The notes beneath the pieces are model-generated. The model worked only from the letters and a program-made list of their open reading frames with translations. It did no database searches and was not told where the DNA came from. From Magnolia sinica (taxonomy: Eukaryota > Streptophyta > Magnoliopsida > Magnoliales > Magnoliaceae), in the NCBI RefSeq assembly GCF_029962835.1, contig NC_080577.1, positions 23,046,501-23,110,500 on the forward strand: 64,000 bases of DNA. The letters are read 5' to 3'. A program made the position numbers and the translations under genes. This document shows positions 57,001-64,000 of the stretch, in pieces (position 1 is the first letter of the stretch; each line of letters starts with the position of its first letter).

Positions 57001-60000
57001 AAAGAGCCTTGAAAAGTTCATTTGCCATGAAGCTTAAATATAGTCCAAAAGCCTTACAGAAAACTGAAAACTTAAGGTCTTGTCAAAAGGTCAAGGAGTC
57101 AATGAGTTGGAGAAAACCATTATATTCATCAAGGATTGCAAGATCTCCAATTACTTCAAATGTTCAAGGACACTGCTTCCATTGTCAGCTAAGTGTTAAG
57201 TTTGCTACCTTTAATATATAATGATTTTTCAGATGCACTGCATAATCACAAATCTTTCAGAGTACTGACTCAAAGTGGAGGATCATCTTCTGATGGGTTG
57301 TGTGGGCTGAAAGGAACAACCGATGCTTTAGGAATCAGCACTCCTCCTCCATTGGGGTGCTCTCAAAAGTTCTCGCGTTGTTTAGGGATTGGGCTCCTTA
57401 GCTTTGGCAAGCTCATTTAGGGGTCCCTCAGTCTCTGCGGTGGGGCTGTTGTTGTTTCCTAGTTTTGTTTCTCTTGTTTTTGTTGTGCTCAGCCAGGGGG
57501 TTGCTGTTGTATTTTATTTTTATTTTTAGGTTTCTTTTCTGTTTTTTGTCTTTTTTCTTTGTTTCTTTTTCCTTTGTGTTGTTCTCTTTTCGGTCCCTTC
57601 TAATAATATTCTCACTTTTCAAAAAATTAAAAATAAAATGTGTCGGCAGGCAGTCCCCTCAAGTGCTTTTGGCATTTTGAAGCTGCATGGCAAGAAACGA
57701 GCCCTAAAAAATAATTCGTCACATAGAAAGAGTGAACCTGCTTGGCAAGAGATACGTTTTAGGAAATCCGACTCATTTCACCTGCGTAGAGGACACTTAC
57801 ATGGGAGAGAAATTTTTGTGATAGGTACCAAACCTGGGACTTGCCAAGAAAAAGACTTCTAAAAACGTGCAAAATGTGGATCTCATAGTAATGACATGTA
57901 ACAACATCCCCATCATGTTTAAGGCTCTCATTTGGAAAAATATCTCATGCTTCAGCAAACTGAACTTTTAGCTCTTCTTGAGGTCCCCCCACGTGTTTGG
58001 AAGACCTTGATCTCTTGTACTGACATCTCTTCCTGTTTAGTGGTGGTTGTACTTCCTTCTTAAGAGGATTTCCAATTCCTCTAGCCATCTTCCACGATTT
58101 TGCACAGTTCAATTATCTGGTTCCCTGTATTTACTAAAAGTTTGCATGCATAACCTTCATCTATAATTTTGAACTACGTTATCTATCTTAACTGTTTCCT
58201 CCTTGTTACAATTCCCCCTGGCTTCAAAAGATCTGTAGTTCAATTATCCAAAGAAATGCACACATCTTGGATGGTGGAACAAAAAATTCTAGCTAATAAA
58301 GACATAAACCTGATAGACTTGAGCAGAGTTCTGCCTTGCACGTTGCTGAATATACACACAATTACAAAGAGATCCACATGACAGTGATTTTAAAGGTTTA
58401 ATAACAGGTAGATAAGACTGTAAATACTTCTTGGTCAAGATATATCCAAAAATAAAAGGGGACTGATAGATATGAGGAGACGGGAGAATCTTCAAAAAGT
58501 AACTAACCTGAATGGAAGTCAAACAATGAGCAGCTCTGATTGCCCTTGATGCAAGCACCAAACCAAAGCTGTAGATGCAAAGAACATCAAATTATCATGA
58601 ACATATGAAACACTGCTTTACCAGAAAAGGGTTTGTAGACGTGATGTGAACAAGCAAGAGGTCTGAAGCCTTACGTTGCGTTCTCTAGGGAATAAATCCG
58701 TAGCTCATAGATGACTTGGTGAGCTGATATCGGGTGCCGTGTTGGTGAAGATGAAAACCCTGTGACATCATGTTGCACCTGTGACTGTAACCCAGGCTCA
58801 GCTTCCATGTGAGGAAGCACACATGCAACACAGGCCGCTAAGAATCTCCCACATGGCGAAAAATGGGCACCCATTTCACTGCCATCATAGAAAAACATGC
58901 ATTAATATTAAAAGAGATTGCTTATGTCACCCACCATAACATAGTGACAGCAGAATTTAAAATATCTAACAAAATTGATGGACACCAGATGTGCAGAACT
59001 GCAGATAGATCTTGATTGTTTACTAGATTAAATTTTATATACTCAAATACAAATAGTTGAACCGCAAAATTACAGTTTGACTAGCACATTATACCCAACA
59101 GTCATGTGTGTCCGACATCTAACCTATCCAAAAGGCTGACCCCACCAGGAACACCACTTGGTGAAAAACTAAGGCCGATCCGATCATCAGGTGGCCACAA
59201 GTTTGGATCAGATTGCGGCTGCCCATTGTTTTCTACTGTGTAGCCCACTTAATGAATGGATCAACCTGCTTTTTGTGCCAGGTGATTTTAATGGTACTAT
59301 GGTAGGGATCTGCTCTTGGGAGGATTCGACATCATCACATCAGCAATAATCTGCCAATTAGACCATAATGTAGCAGTCAACCAATTGTATCTGACCATAC
59401 GTGTGACAGGGTTTGTATGCAAACTTCCACATACACCCCCATCTTTCCCACAAGTGTCACATGAAGATCACAAGTCATGAAAATCATGAGATCCACTCAT
59501 TGGACTGGCCACATCATCGAAACAAATGGTCTAATTCAAGGTACAAGCGTCAGCATCTAGTGACTGGATTAGCCTGATTTTCACACCTACAGCACACAAC
59601 TTGTGCACAGCTTGGCAAGTTACACATTGATGGACGACGTACCTGTATATGATCATTTCAAGGACCCATCCCAACAATTTGGGTTCTTGGGTTCAGCTTT
59701 ATGGATTCTATTTTTCTAATCATATTTGAATTTCATGGTTACTTCACAAAAAGCTTTATATAAGACCACCCACACCTACTCCTCTACTCAGACTTGGCAA
59801 GTTACACATGGATGGACGACGTACCTGTATATGATCATTTCAAGGACCCATCCCAACAATTTGGGTTCTTGGGTTCAGCTTTATGGATTCTATTTTTCTA
59901 ATCATATTTGAATTTCTTGGTTACTTCACAAAAAGCTTTATATAAGACCACCCACACCTACTCCTTTACTCAGACTTGGCAAGTTACACATTGATGGACG

Positions 60001-62925
60001 ACGTACCTGTATATGATCATTTCAAGGACCCATCCCAACAATTTGGGTTCTTGGGTTCAGCTTTATGGATTCTATTTTTCTAATCATATTTGAATTTCAT
60101 GGTTACTTCACAAAAAGCTTTATATAAGACCACCCACACCTACTCCTTTACTCAGACTTGGGCTGGCAGGCACATCAATTCTATATGGAGTTTCTATTGA
60201 AGTGAAGCATGGTGTTCTTAATTACAAAGAGGACTTAAATAGGACCTTCGACCTGAGGCTTTCATTTTTAATCACATTCCTGGGACATTACCAACGCCCC
60301 CAAAGCTTTTTAACTGACATGTGGGACACCAACCCTGCCTTCATGGGAGGATTGGCAACCCTCCCAGCGCTTTTAATTAACATCTGTGACAGCCGGTCGC
60401 ATATACAGACCGGTCCATTCATTCAAACCACTGGGGGCAAGCCACGGTGCAAAAACCCCACTGATCAGATAATCCTAACCCTATTGAATTCAGGCCATTT
60501 TGTAACAGCCATCCATTTTTTTTTGAAGCGATAAATGGGATGTTAGCATACCAAAATGCACCTTTGGAATTATACGCAATCTACGGTGAGGCCTATTGTA
60601 TACATGTTTCAAGATGAAAATTGAACCTACAGTCCATTTCGTGATATCAGCATTGATCGAATGGCTAAGGTCATCAGATTGGTGTGATCTTAGAACCATG
60701 GTTTGCCTCTGGGGGTATGAAAGACTGGACAGCCTGGATCAGCGGTTAGCCATCCCATGTGTCAATAAACGCTTTGGCATGTTGCAGTTGGCAATCCATT
60801 GGCCCCACCATGAAGAACACCAGATAAATAAATCAGGCAGATCCAACAGCATGTGGGCAACACAAAAGAAAAAAATGAACAACAGCCACTTTGATACATG
60901 TGGCCTACTTGATGAGTGGATCAGGCCATCTTCAAGGTCAGGTCAACCTGTTGGACAGGTGGCAATTAGGCACTAGTTAGAACCTTGGCATCCAACCTGC
61001 CCAGCAGATCGCCCCACCATGTAAATGGGTGCCCCAAAAATCAGGCCAATCCAACCATCATGTGCACGACACCATAGAAATCTCTGCCTCCCTTCATCCC
61101 TCCATCCCTCAACTAATGAGAAGCAATGATTTTTAATCATGAAAAAATGGCTTATACCTACAAAGGACAGCATGAGGTACAGTTAAGCGGCATTTGTCTG
61201 CATCGAGCGGCGAACAAGGATCTTGTACATTGTGTGGCCATATTCTTAACTTCACTGTGCAAGGTAATTCTGCAGCAGCAGCAGCAGCCAGTGACGTAGC
61301 AAGTTCATCTTCAATTCTATGAACACCAGGTTGAGGATCACTTTCAATGTTTGCAATGTTATTAGCAGCAACATCCCCAGATCCTGCAGGTGCCATCAAA
61401 CGAGTGCGTGAACGATGTCGGGAACCAGATCGTCCAGTGACCCTAGATTGGCTAAAACCCGTTTCCATAGCTGAAGAAGCCAATGAAGCCTCTGGAATGC
61501 GCGATGACAGGATATCAGATGCTCGAATTCCAGGCAAATTTTCTTGAGGTCCATCATTATGAGGTATAGATGGATGCAAGCCAGCATGGCTTTGGCCCAA
61601 TAACCACCCTTGCAAGAAGGGTAGTTCCCAACATCCTTGATCACCAAAAGAAAACTGAGGAAGTTGTCCAATGTCCACACTTCTTAAGAGCATTTGAAGA
61701 GTATTTCCAGAAAGCTGTGATAGCTGGATGCCAGAAGTAGCCTCAACACTCCTAATGGGCATCTGGGGAGTTGCTCCATTAGATTGAAAATTGGGTGGTA
61801 CAGTATTGCTGGCATCATCTGATTTCTCTGCTATACTGAGAGAACGCTGAACTCGACTCATAGAAACTGCATTTTCCATTTCGCTCAGAAAACCATTAGC
61901 AGTTACATCTTCTGTCGCAGTACTTGAGTCAGAAGGTATCACCGGGGACATCTCCAAAGGGGACACTGAATAAGTATTTTGGCTCCGTATATTTGAATCC
62001 GTTTGGTGGTTAGCTGAAACAGAGAATTCTGCATTTTGCTGACCATTGGTCGAACCAATGGCTCTATTTCCATGCTGTATCCCTCCATGTTTTACAAATG
62101 TAGGCCAGAGAAAGTAAGGGAAAGACGTGGATGGCACTTTAGCTTCCAAATTTGGATGGGCACAAGTATGATCATTTGCAAAACATACAGCAGGGGTAGG
62201 AACAGGATAACGCAAGTAACCAAGAGATGTTGCTAGTGTCATTGGACAATCTGGAGAATCAAGATCGTTTACCTGAAACCAGCCATCTAAATTAGATTTT
62301 GTACGTAGGAAAAGGCAAATGGTCAATGAAAAGTGAACCTTGAAACCATTCGACCTCGGCTGTCAAAAGAAATGGGGCACCGTGTGGATGAAAATGCACA
62401 GCCCTCAGTGAACGCCGTGTCTTCAGTACAATGGTTGGCGAGGGTGCCTCTCGTTTCTTGTCGTAGTTCCATATATACAGCTAAGACAGGATTACGAATG
62501 TCAAGTTTAGAAAACCACAAGACCCCAAGTCCAAAAACCTCAACTATAATAAGTAGTAAAATAAAATAAAATAATTCAAAGGATCCTGTGAGATTCCTAA
62601 ATATGAAATTACCTTGTGACCTGAGGCTACAGCGAGGAGTTCCCCTTGGGCATGAAAAGCAATAGAAGCAATAGGACGATCTGCTTGTGAAGAAAATTAA
62701 AGACAATTAGATATGCCAATGAAATGCAAAACAAACAAGTTAAACTCATGCAATACATATGAGATTGTTGCTACCATGTTTGAAATGTCAGATAGGGTGA
62801 AGGGCAAGAGACTTACAAAAATCACGCGATCCTATACACTCTGCAGTATTTGCATCCCACAAGCGAACTTCCTGATCCAAGCTTCCACTTGCAAGTATTT
62901 GTGAATGTACAGGATGGAACCTGAC
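42275..62925 (-). CDS. AMBRA1-like WD40-repeat protein, 5' end outside the window
   Basis: Nine exons join in frame: 62925-62817, 62680-62613, 62480-62355, 62272-61158, 58878-58675, 58568-58508, 53494-53381, 42569-42456 and 42367-42275 (stop TGA). Every junction has GT donor and AG acceptor on the minus strand. The visible product is 667 residues. N-terminal WD40 blades read VRFHPVHSQILASGSLDQEV/RLWDANTAECI and RPIASIAFHAQGELLAVASG. A long Ser-rich variable region follows, then conserved C-terminal blades (HFSPCGRFLAACVACVLPHM, FSPTSEHILLAYGRRHNSLL, DEVNVACFHPSVGGGLVYGT). This matches the plant family related to human AMBRA1, a CUL4-DDB1 substrate receptor linked to autophagy; plant roles are less clear. 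The first blade (expected GDHTVKIIDC…GHRRTPWV) must lie past 64000. Introns reach 10.8 kb. The last exon appears shifted in frame relative to homologues. Confidence 0.85.
42456..42569 (-). CDS. AMBRA1-like exon: VYRVSDMELVRILPSS
   Basis: 38 codons ending CFHPSVGGGLVYGTK. Acceptor CCAG; donor GTGAAC. It is separated from the upstream exon by a 10.8-kb intron. Confidence 0.9.
42570..43346. other. Intron start, no feature recognised
   Basis: AT-rich sequence with one GC-rich island at 42960-43080. No gene or repeat ends seen. Confidence 0.35.
43347..43841. mobile_element. TIR MITE, about 495 bp, with an internal (TA)n
   Basis: Left AGAGTAATGATCCAGTGCTC and CATCTGAACAGTCCAACTGA are mirrored on the right by TTGGACTGTCCAAGTTCCAG and GAGCATTGGATCATTTCTCT. 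The arms are about 95 bp and diverged. A TA microsatellite lies at about 43646-43672. It is non-coding. Confidence 0.65.
43850..44880 (+). mobile_element. LINE 3' fragment (L1-type)
   Basis: The 3' part of ORF2: an open run at 44390-44734 reads MILPNVCLLCYKDAESVDHL, then WALRWERNDRCFRNRKGT, the zinc-ribbon and tail of plant L1 elements. It is followed by TTTATGAAATTCCATCATTG and a (TA)n(CA)n run in place of poly(A). The reverse transcriptase is missing and the upstream frame is broken. Confidence 0.7.
44846..44897. repeat. (TA)n(CA)n microsatellite at a LINE tail
   Basis: About 30 bases of TA are followed by about 20 bases of CA. Confidence 0.85.
45000..45400. mobile_element. TIR element with GGTTGTTTGG-type ends
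   Basis: GATGTTTGGGAGCAAG on the left is mirrored on the right by (minus strand) GGGGTTGTTTGGGGTGATGG. The interior is full of GGATTTG/CAAATCC words, like the element at 9838-10620. A TA microsatellite lies at 45103-45122. Confidence 0.45.
45530..46940 (+). mobile_element. LINE fragment with poly(A), interrupted
   Basis: Text such as GGLNIRLLKFFNVALPAKWS (C-terminal RT flank), DHLFLHCSSRKVWESFF (zinc-ribbon end) and WQMVLLSIIWLIWLE (tail) lies in the right order across several frames. A tail TTTATTAAAAAAAAAAAGAA ends at about 46940. A GC-rich non-LINE stretch (about 46370-46600) interrupts it. The copy is 5'-truncated and inactive. Confidence 0.65.
46370..46600. other. GC-rich insert inside a LINE fragment
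   Basis: CACACGGGGTGGGCAGCCC and GTGAGGCGGGCCCCACCTG lead into TCAGTTCAAGCTTTTAGAGC. The source is not identified. It may be an LTR or SINE-like piece. Confidence 0.3.
48251..48438. repeat. Perfect 94-bp tandem duplication in the LINE
   Basis: GATGATTGGGGCCTTAGGCC starts at 48251 and again at 48345. The two units appear identical to the base, so the duplication is much younger than the LINE. Confidence 0.9.
51690..52265. mobile_element. Palindromic Mutator-like MITE with doubled left arm
   Basis: A left arm at 51690-51812 (GTGGCCCACCTCAATGAATG) is repeated at 51828-51945 (GTGGGGCCCACCTTAACATG), followed by the centre (GACAAATAAACATCACAGTG) and the right arm (CATGCATCAAGGTGGGCCCC). Confidence 0.65.
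52422..52475. repeat. (GAA)n(GA)n microsatellite
   Basis: An AAG/GAA run of about 36 bases is followed by a GA run of about 18. Confidence 0.85.
53381..53494 (-). CDS. AMBRA1-like exon: FSPTSEHILLAYGRRH
   Basis: 38 codons ending TTIPVYTILE. Acceptor TCTGCAG; donor GTATGA. Confidence 0.9.
53495..54440. other. Intron, no gene; microsatellites
   Basis: T-rich and G-rich runs at 53884-53960 are followed by a GA run (53967-54000). No protein or element boundaries recognised. Confidence 0.4.
54441..54896. repeat. Diverged ~238-bp tandem duplication
   Basis: CATACCAAAGTATAAAATGT at 54441 and CATACCAAAGTTTAAAAATC at about 54680 begin two copies. Both run through ACATTACRNCTTAATCAA and end CTGGCAATTAGGTANAYTGA…TCTCCAGTGCA. 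Several indels separate the copies. Confidence 0.65.
54897..55389. other. Intron, LINE tail scrap
   Basis: The end CCTTTGGGCCCTCTCCTTTA, then ATAAAGAATTACTTACCAATC (about 55350-55395) resembles a LINE 3' end. The rest is not recognised. Confidence 0.35.
55390..55710 (+). mobile_element. LINE RNase H-like fragment
   Basis: The frame at 55507-55701 reads IFNHIPHQANEVVDAHAREG, the conserved IPRQANEVADALAREG motif of the plant LINE RNase H-like (RVT_3) domain. The upstream catalytic part is not visible. Confidence 0.65.
55855..56035 (-). mobile_element. LINE 3' tail, minus strand
   Basis: On the minus strand TTCCCTTTTAATAAATTCTC and CATCTTTCAAAAAAAAAG form a typical LINE end. It is adjacent to the GTAACGG element. 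Confidence 0.4.
56058..56425. mobile_element. GTAACGG-family MITE, about 365 bp
   Basis: GTAACAGTAACGGTGGCCGT occurs twice near the left end (about 56070 and 56120). The right end has GTAACGGTTGCCACCGTTAC. The core has CCCCGTAGTAGACCACTACG and an A run. It is non-coding and resembles 31050-31345. Confidence 0.6.
56430..57225. other. Intron, no feature recognised
   Basis: No protein similarity, MITE arms or tandem repeats were seen. Part may be LINE-derived antisense sequence. Confidence 0.35.
57230..57645 (+). mobile_element. LINE 3' end with tail
   Basis: GTGTGGGCTGAAAGGAACAA codes VWAERNNRCF in the + strand, the RWERNDRCF-type motif near the L1 ORF2 C terminus. It is followed by a T-rich 3' UTR and CTTTTCAAAAAATTAAAAAT. 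Confidence 0.6.
57646..58507. other. Intron, no feature recognised
   Basis: AT-rich intronic sequence between the LINE tail and the FGLVLASRAIR exon. Confidence 0.4.
58508..58568 (-). CDS. AMBRA1-like exon: FGLVLASRAIRAAHCLTSIQ
   Basis: 61 bases: one base completes the Thr codon, then 20 codons follow. Acceptor CTACAG; donor GTTAGT. Confidence 0.9.
58675..58878 (-). CDS. AMBRA1-like exon: SEMGAHFSPCGRF blade
   Basis: It codes EMGAHFSPCGRFLAACVACV then LPHMEAEPG and ends ISAHQVIYELRIYSLENA. Acceptor TGGCAG; donor GTAAGG with a split Thr codon. Confidence 0.9.
58879..59610. other. Intron with a MITE-like scrap
   Basis: 59120-59300 has CCGATCCGATCATCAGGTGG and ACTGTGTAGCCCACTTAATG, related in style to the MITE arms. 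No clear ends. Confidence 0.35.
59611..60160. repeat. Three 182-bp tandem repeats in an AMBRA1-like intron
   Basis: CTTGGCAAGTTACACATTG begins units at 59611, 59793 and 59975, and the array ends at 60157 with the start of a fourth CTTGG. The units differ by only a few bases, so the expansion is recent. Confidence 0.9.
60161..61157. other. Intron with MITE-like segment
   Basis: About 60570-61090 carries TTGGCCCCACCATGAAG, ATGTGGCCTACTTGATGAG and CGCCCCACCATGTAAATG, a diverged relative of the palindromic MITEs or of the minisatellite at 36 kb. No gene. Confidence 0.4.
61158..62272 (-). CDS. AMBRA1-like large central exon
   Basis: The exon has 1115 bases. It opens VNDLDSPDCPMTLATSLGYL, crosses a long low-complexity Ser/Pro/Gln-rich region with the basic SGSRHRSRTRLM motif and an alanine run (LAAAAAAELPCTVKL), and ends AVLC plus two bases of a split Ser codon at donor GTATAA. 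Confidence 0.9.
62355..62480 (-). CDS. AMBRA1-like exon: LYIWNYDKK to LLTAE
   Basis: 42 codons ending in TRRSLRAVHFHPHGAPFLLT-AE, a strongly conserved plant motif. Acceptor TCTTAG; donor GTCGAA. Confidence 0.85.
62613..62680 (-). CDS. AMBRA1-like exon: second visible blade
   Basis: Acceptor AAGCAG; the exon codes (Y)RPIASIAFHAQGELLAVASG then HK; donor GTAATT. It begins with the last two bases of a split Tyr codon. Confidence 0.85.
62817..62925 (-). CDS. AMBRA1-like exon: WD40 blade with LWD
   Basis: Acceptor TGCAG; the exon codes VRFHPVHSQILASGSLDQEV then RLWDANTAECIGSRDF; donor GTAAGT. The last codon is split T|AT (Tyr). Confidence 0.85.
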
Positions 62926-64000
62926 CTGCAGATGATTCATTAAGAGAATATCACATAGGACAGATGGGAGTGTTTTCACCGAAAAGCCCGTTTGAAGTAT
63001 TGATTAATAAGTTATGCAATATAAATAAAGGGGGAATAGATCAGGTTTACACGCATGCCCCCTGCATACGCATGTGCATGCTTACACAGCCACACACCAG
63101 AAATGGCTCGTTTGAAGGATTGATTAATAGGTTATGCACTATAAATGGAGGGGGAACTGATCAGGTTTATTAACTATGGGGCAAGGGACACATGGGGTAT
63201 CCACAATAAATGAAGTGGAAAAAGATCAGGTTTGTTAACTGAGGGACACAAACACACACATGAACACACATAAACAGTTGTTCATAAATAAGGGAGATTA
63301 ACAAAAATGAAAGCCCAAATGGTTGCAGCAGATCATAAAACAGGGATTTGAAAGATCATAAATATAGGAGATACATCATACATATGCCATTCACCATTAG
63401 AATAAAAATATAGTTTAGTAACTGGAGAAAAATCTATAAATTTTTGAGGTAAACCCTGTAGAGGGTTCTGGACTGGAGATTGTCACAACTGTAAACTTCA
63501 AATGGCAGTGACAAGGAGCGACATCCTCCGTTATCAACTCCAAATGAAAGTGGACCCACTGAAGCATAATATGATCATCAAAAGCAGGAGTTCTGACCTC
63601 TTAATGACAAGAACAGCCCCAGAATCTCGAGTAGATGGGAGAAGTTGCAAAAACTTTCTCGATTGATTTCTAGAAGAACGAGATGATTCCTTATGCAGTT
63701 TTATGGGGAGCTTGGAAAGGAACGAATTGCAAAATCTTTGATGGCAGTGATATTCTGGTGGAAGATCCAATTTATGGCTTTCAAGTAGGTCATGTCCAAA
63801 CCTGAATTCAAGAGGGTCCCTAATCACCAACACCCTCACCTCCTGGGACATAGTGCCATCTAAGGATCGCATTGATTCTGCTGGTTAGAAGCAGGATCCC
63901 CCTTTTGGAAAGAAAGACATGGCAGAATAACTAGTAATAGGAACAAGGCCAAGAGAAGAACTGTGTTTTTTTTTTCCTTCTTTTTTTAAAGAAATTAATG
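62926..64000 (-). other. Intron of the AMBRA1-like gene to the window edge
   Basis: The expected upstream WD40 exon is not found here, so this whole stretch is taken as intron. A 59-bp segment around GATTGATTAATARGTTATGC is duplicated at about 62995 and 63115. The minus-strand open frame at 63534-63872 is unlike the homologues. Confidence 0.5.

Noticed and set aside
61133-62326. A stand-alone 397-residue protein
   Set aside because: It is only the large internal exon of the AMBRA1-like gene read through both splice sites. The first residues and last residues are intron.
63534-63872. 112-codon minus-strand frame as first exon of the AMBRA1-like gene
   Set aside because: It has a GT after VLVIKR, but its text matches no family N terminus I know. 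The obligatory first WD40 blade is not between it and the next exon, so the gene more likely continues past 64000.

Overview
This is a stretch of flowering-plant nuclear DNA. It is intron-rich and packed with nested transposon relics. It is probably from a magnoliid: the commonest repeat is a palindromic element whose arms carry GTGGGGCCCACC, which I associate from memory with Magnoliales/Laurales genomes (inference, not tested). There is no operon structure, CRISPR array or prokaryotic signal.

Three host genes can be supported. (1) An intronless gene at 13523-16558 (+) encodes a 1011-residue multiple C2 domain and transmembrane region protein (MCTP) of the MCTP14/15/16 (QUIRKY) type, preceded by a CT-rich leader. 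(2) A 59-codon gene at 29170-29349 (+) encodes a SMALL ACIDIC PROTEIN 1 (SMAP1)-like protein. (3) A long split gene on the minus strand encodes a plant AMBRA1-like WD40 protein. Nine coding exons were placed to the base between 62925 and 42275, and a further exon near 38.7 kb carries what looks like the ancestral C-terminal tail. The 5' end of this gene lies beyond the right edge. SMAP1-like and AMBRA1-like are convergent. The three genes have no obvious functional link: plasmodesmal/ER tethering, auxin response, and a CUL4/autophagy-type WD40 protein.

Region by region: 1-1 kb is the tail of a Gypsy-type LTR. 1.7-11.5 kb is a field of palindromic Mutator-like MITEs interrupted by hAT-type MITEs, SINEs and other inserts. 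11.5-17 kb is the MCTP gene. 17-24.6 kb is more of the same MITEs plus LTR-retroelement relics. 24.7-28.9 kb is a nest holding an LTR with a primer-binding site. 29-31 kb is the SMAP1 gene followed by a SINE with a perfect 16-bp target duplication. 31-36.5 kb holds GTAACGG-rich elements, a LINE piece and minisatellites. 38.7-64 kb is the AMBRA1-like gene. Its 10.8-kb intron (42570-53380) holds at least three LINE copies, one of them split by another element that itself contains a MITE. A smaller intron carries a fresh 3 x 182-bp tandem array.

I found no convincing new multi-gene system. The most interesting points are the overlooked SMAP1-like gene, the apparent frame change at the C terminus of the AMBRA1-like gene, the modular MITE family with varied outer ends on the same inner palindrome, and a TIR element with a minisatellite inside it.
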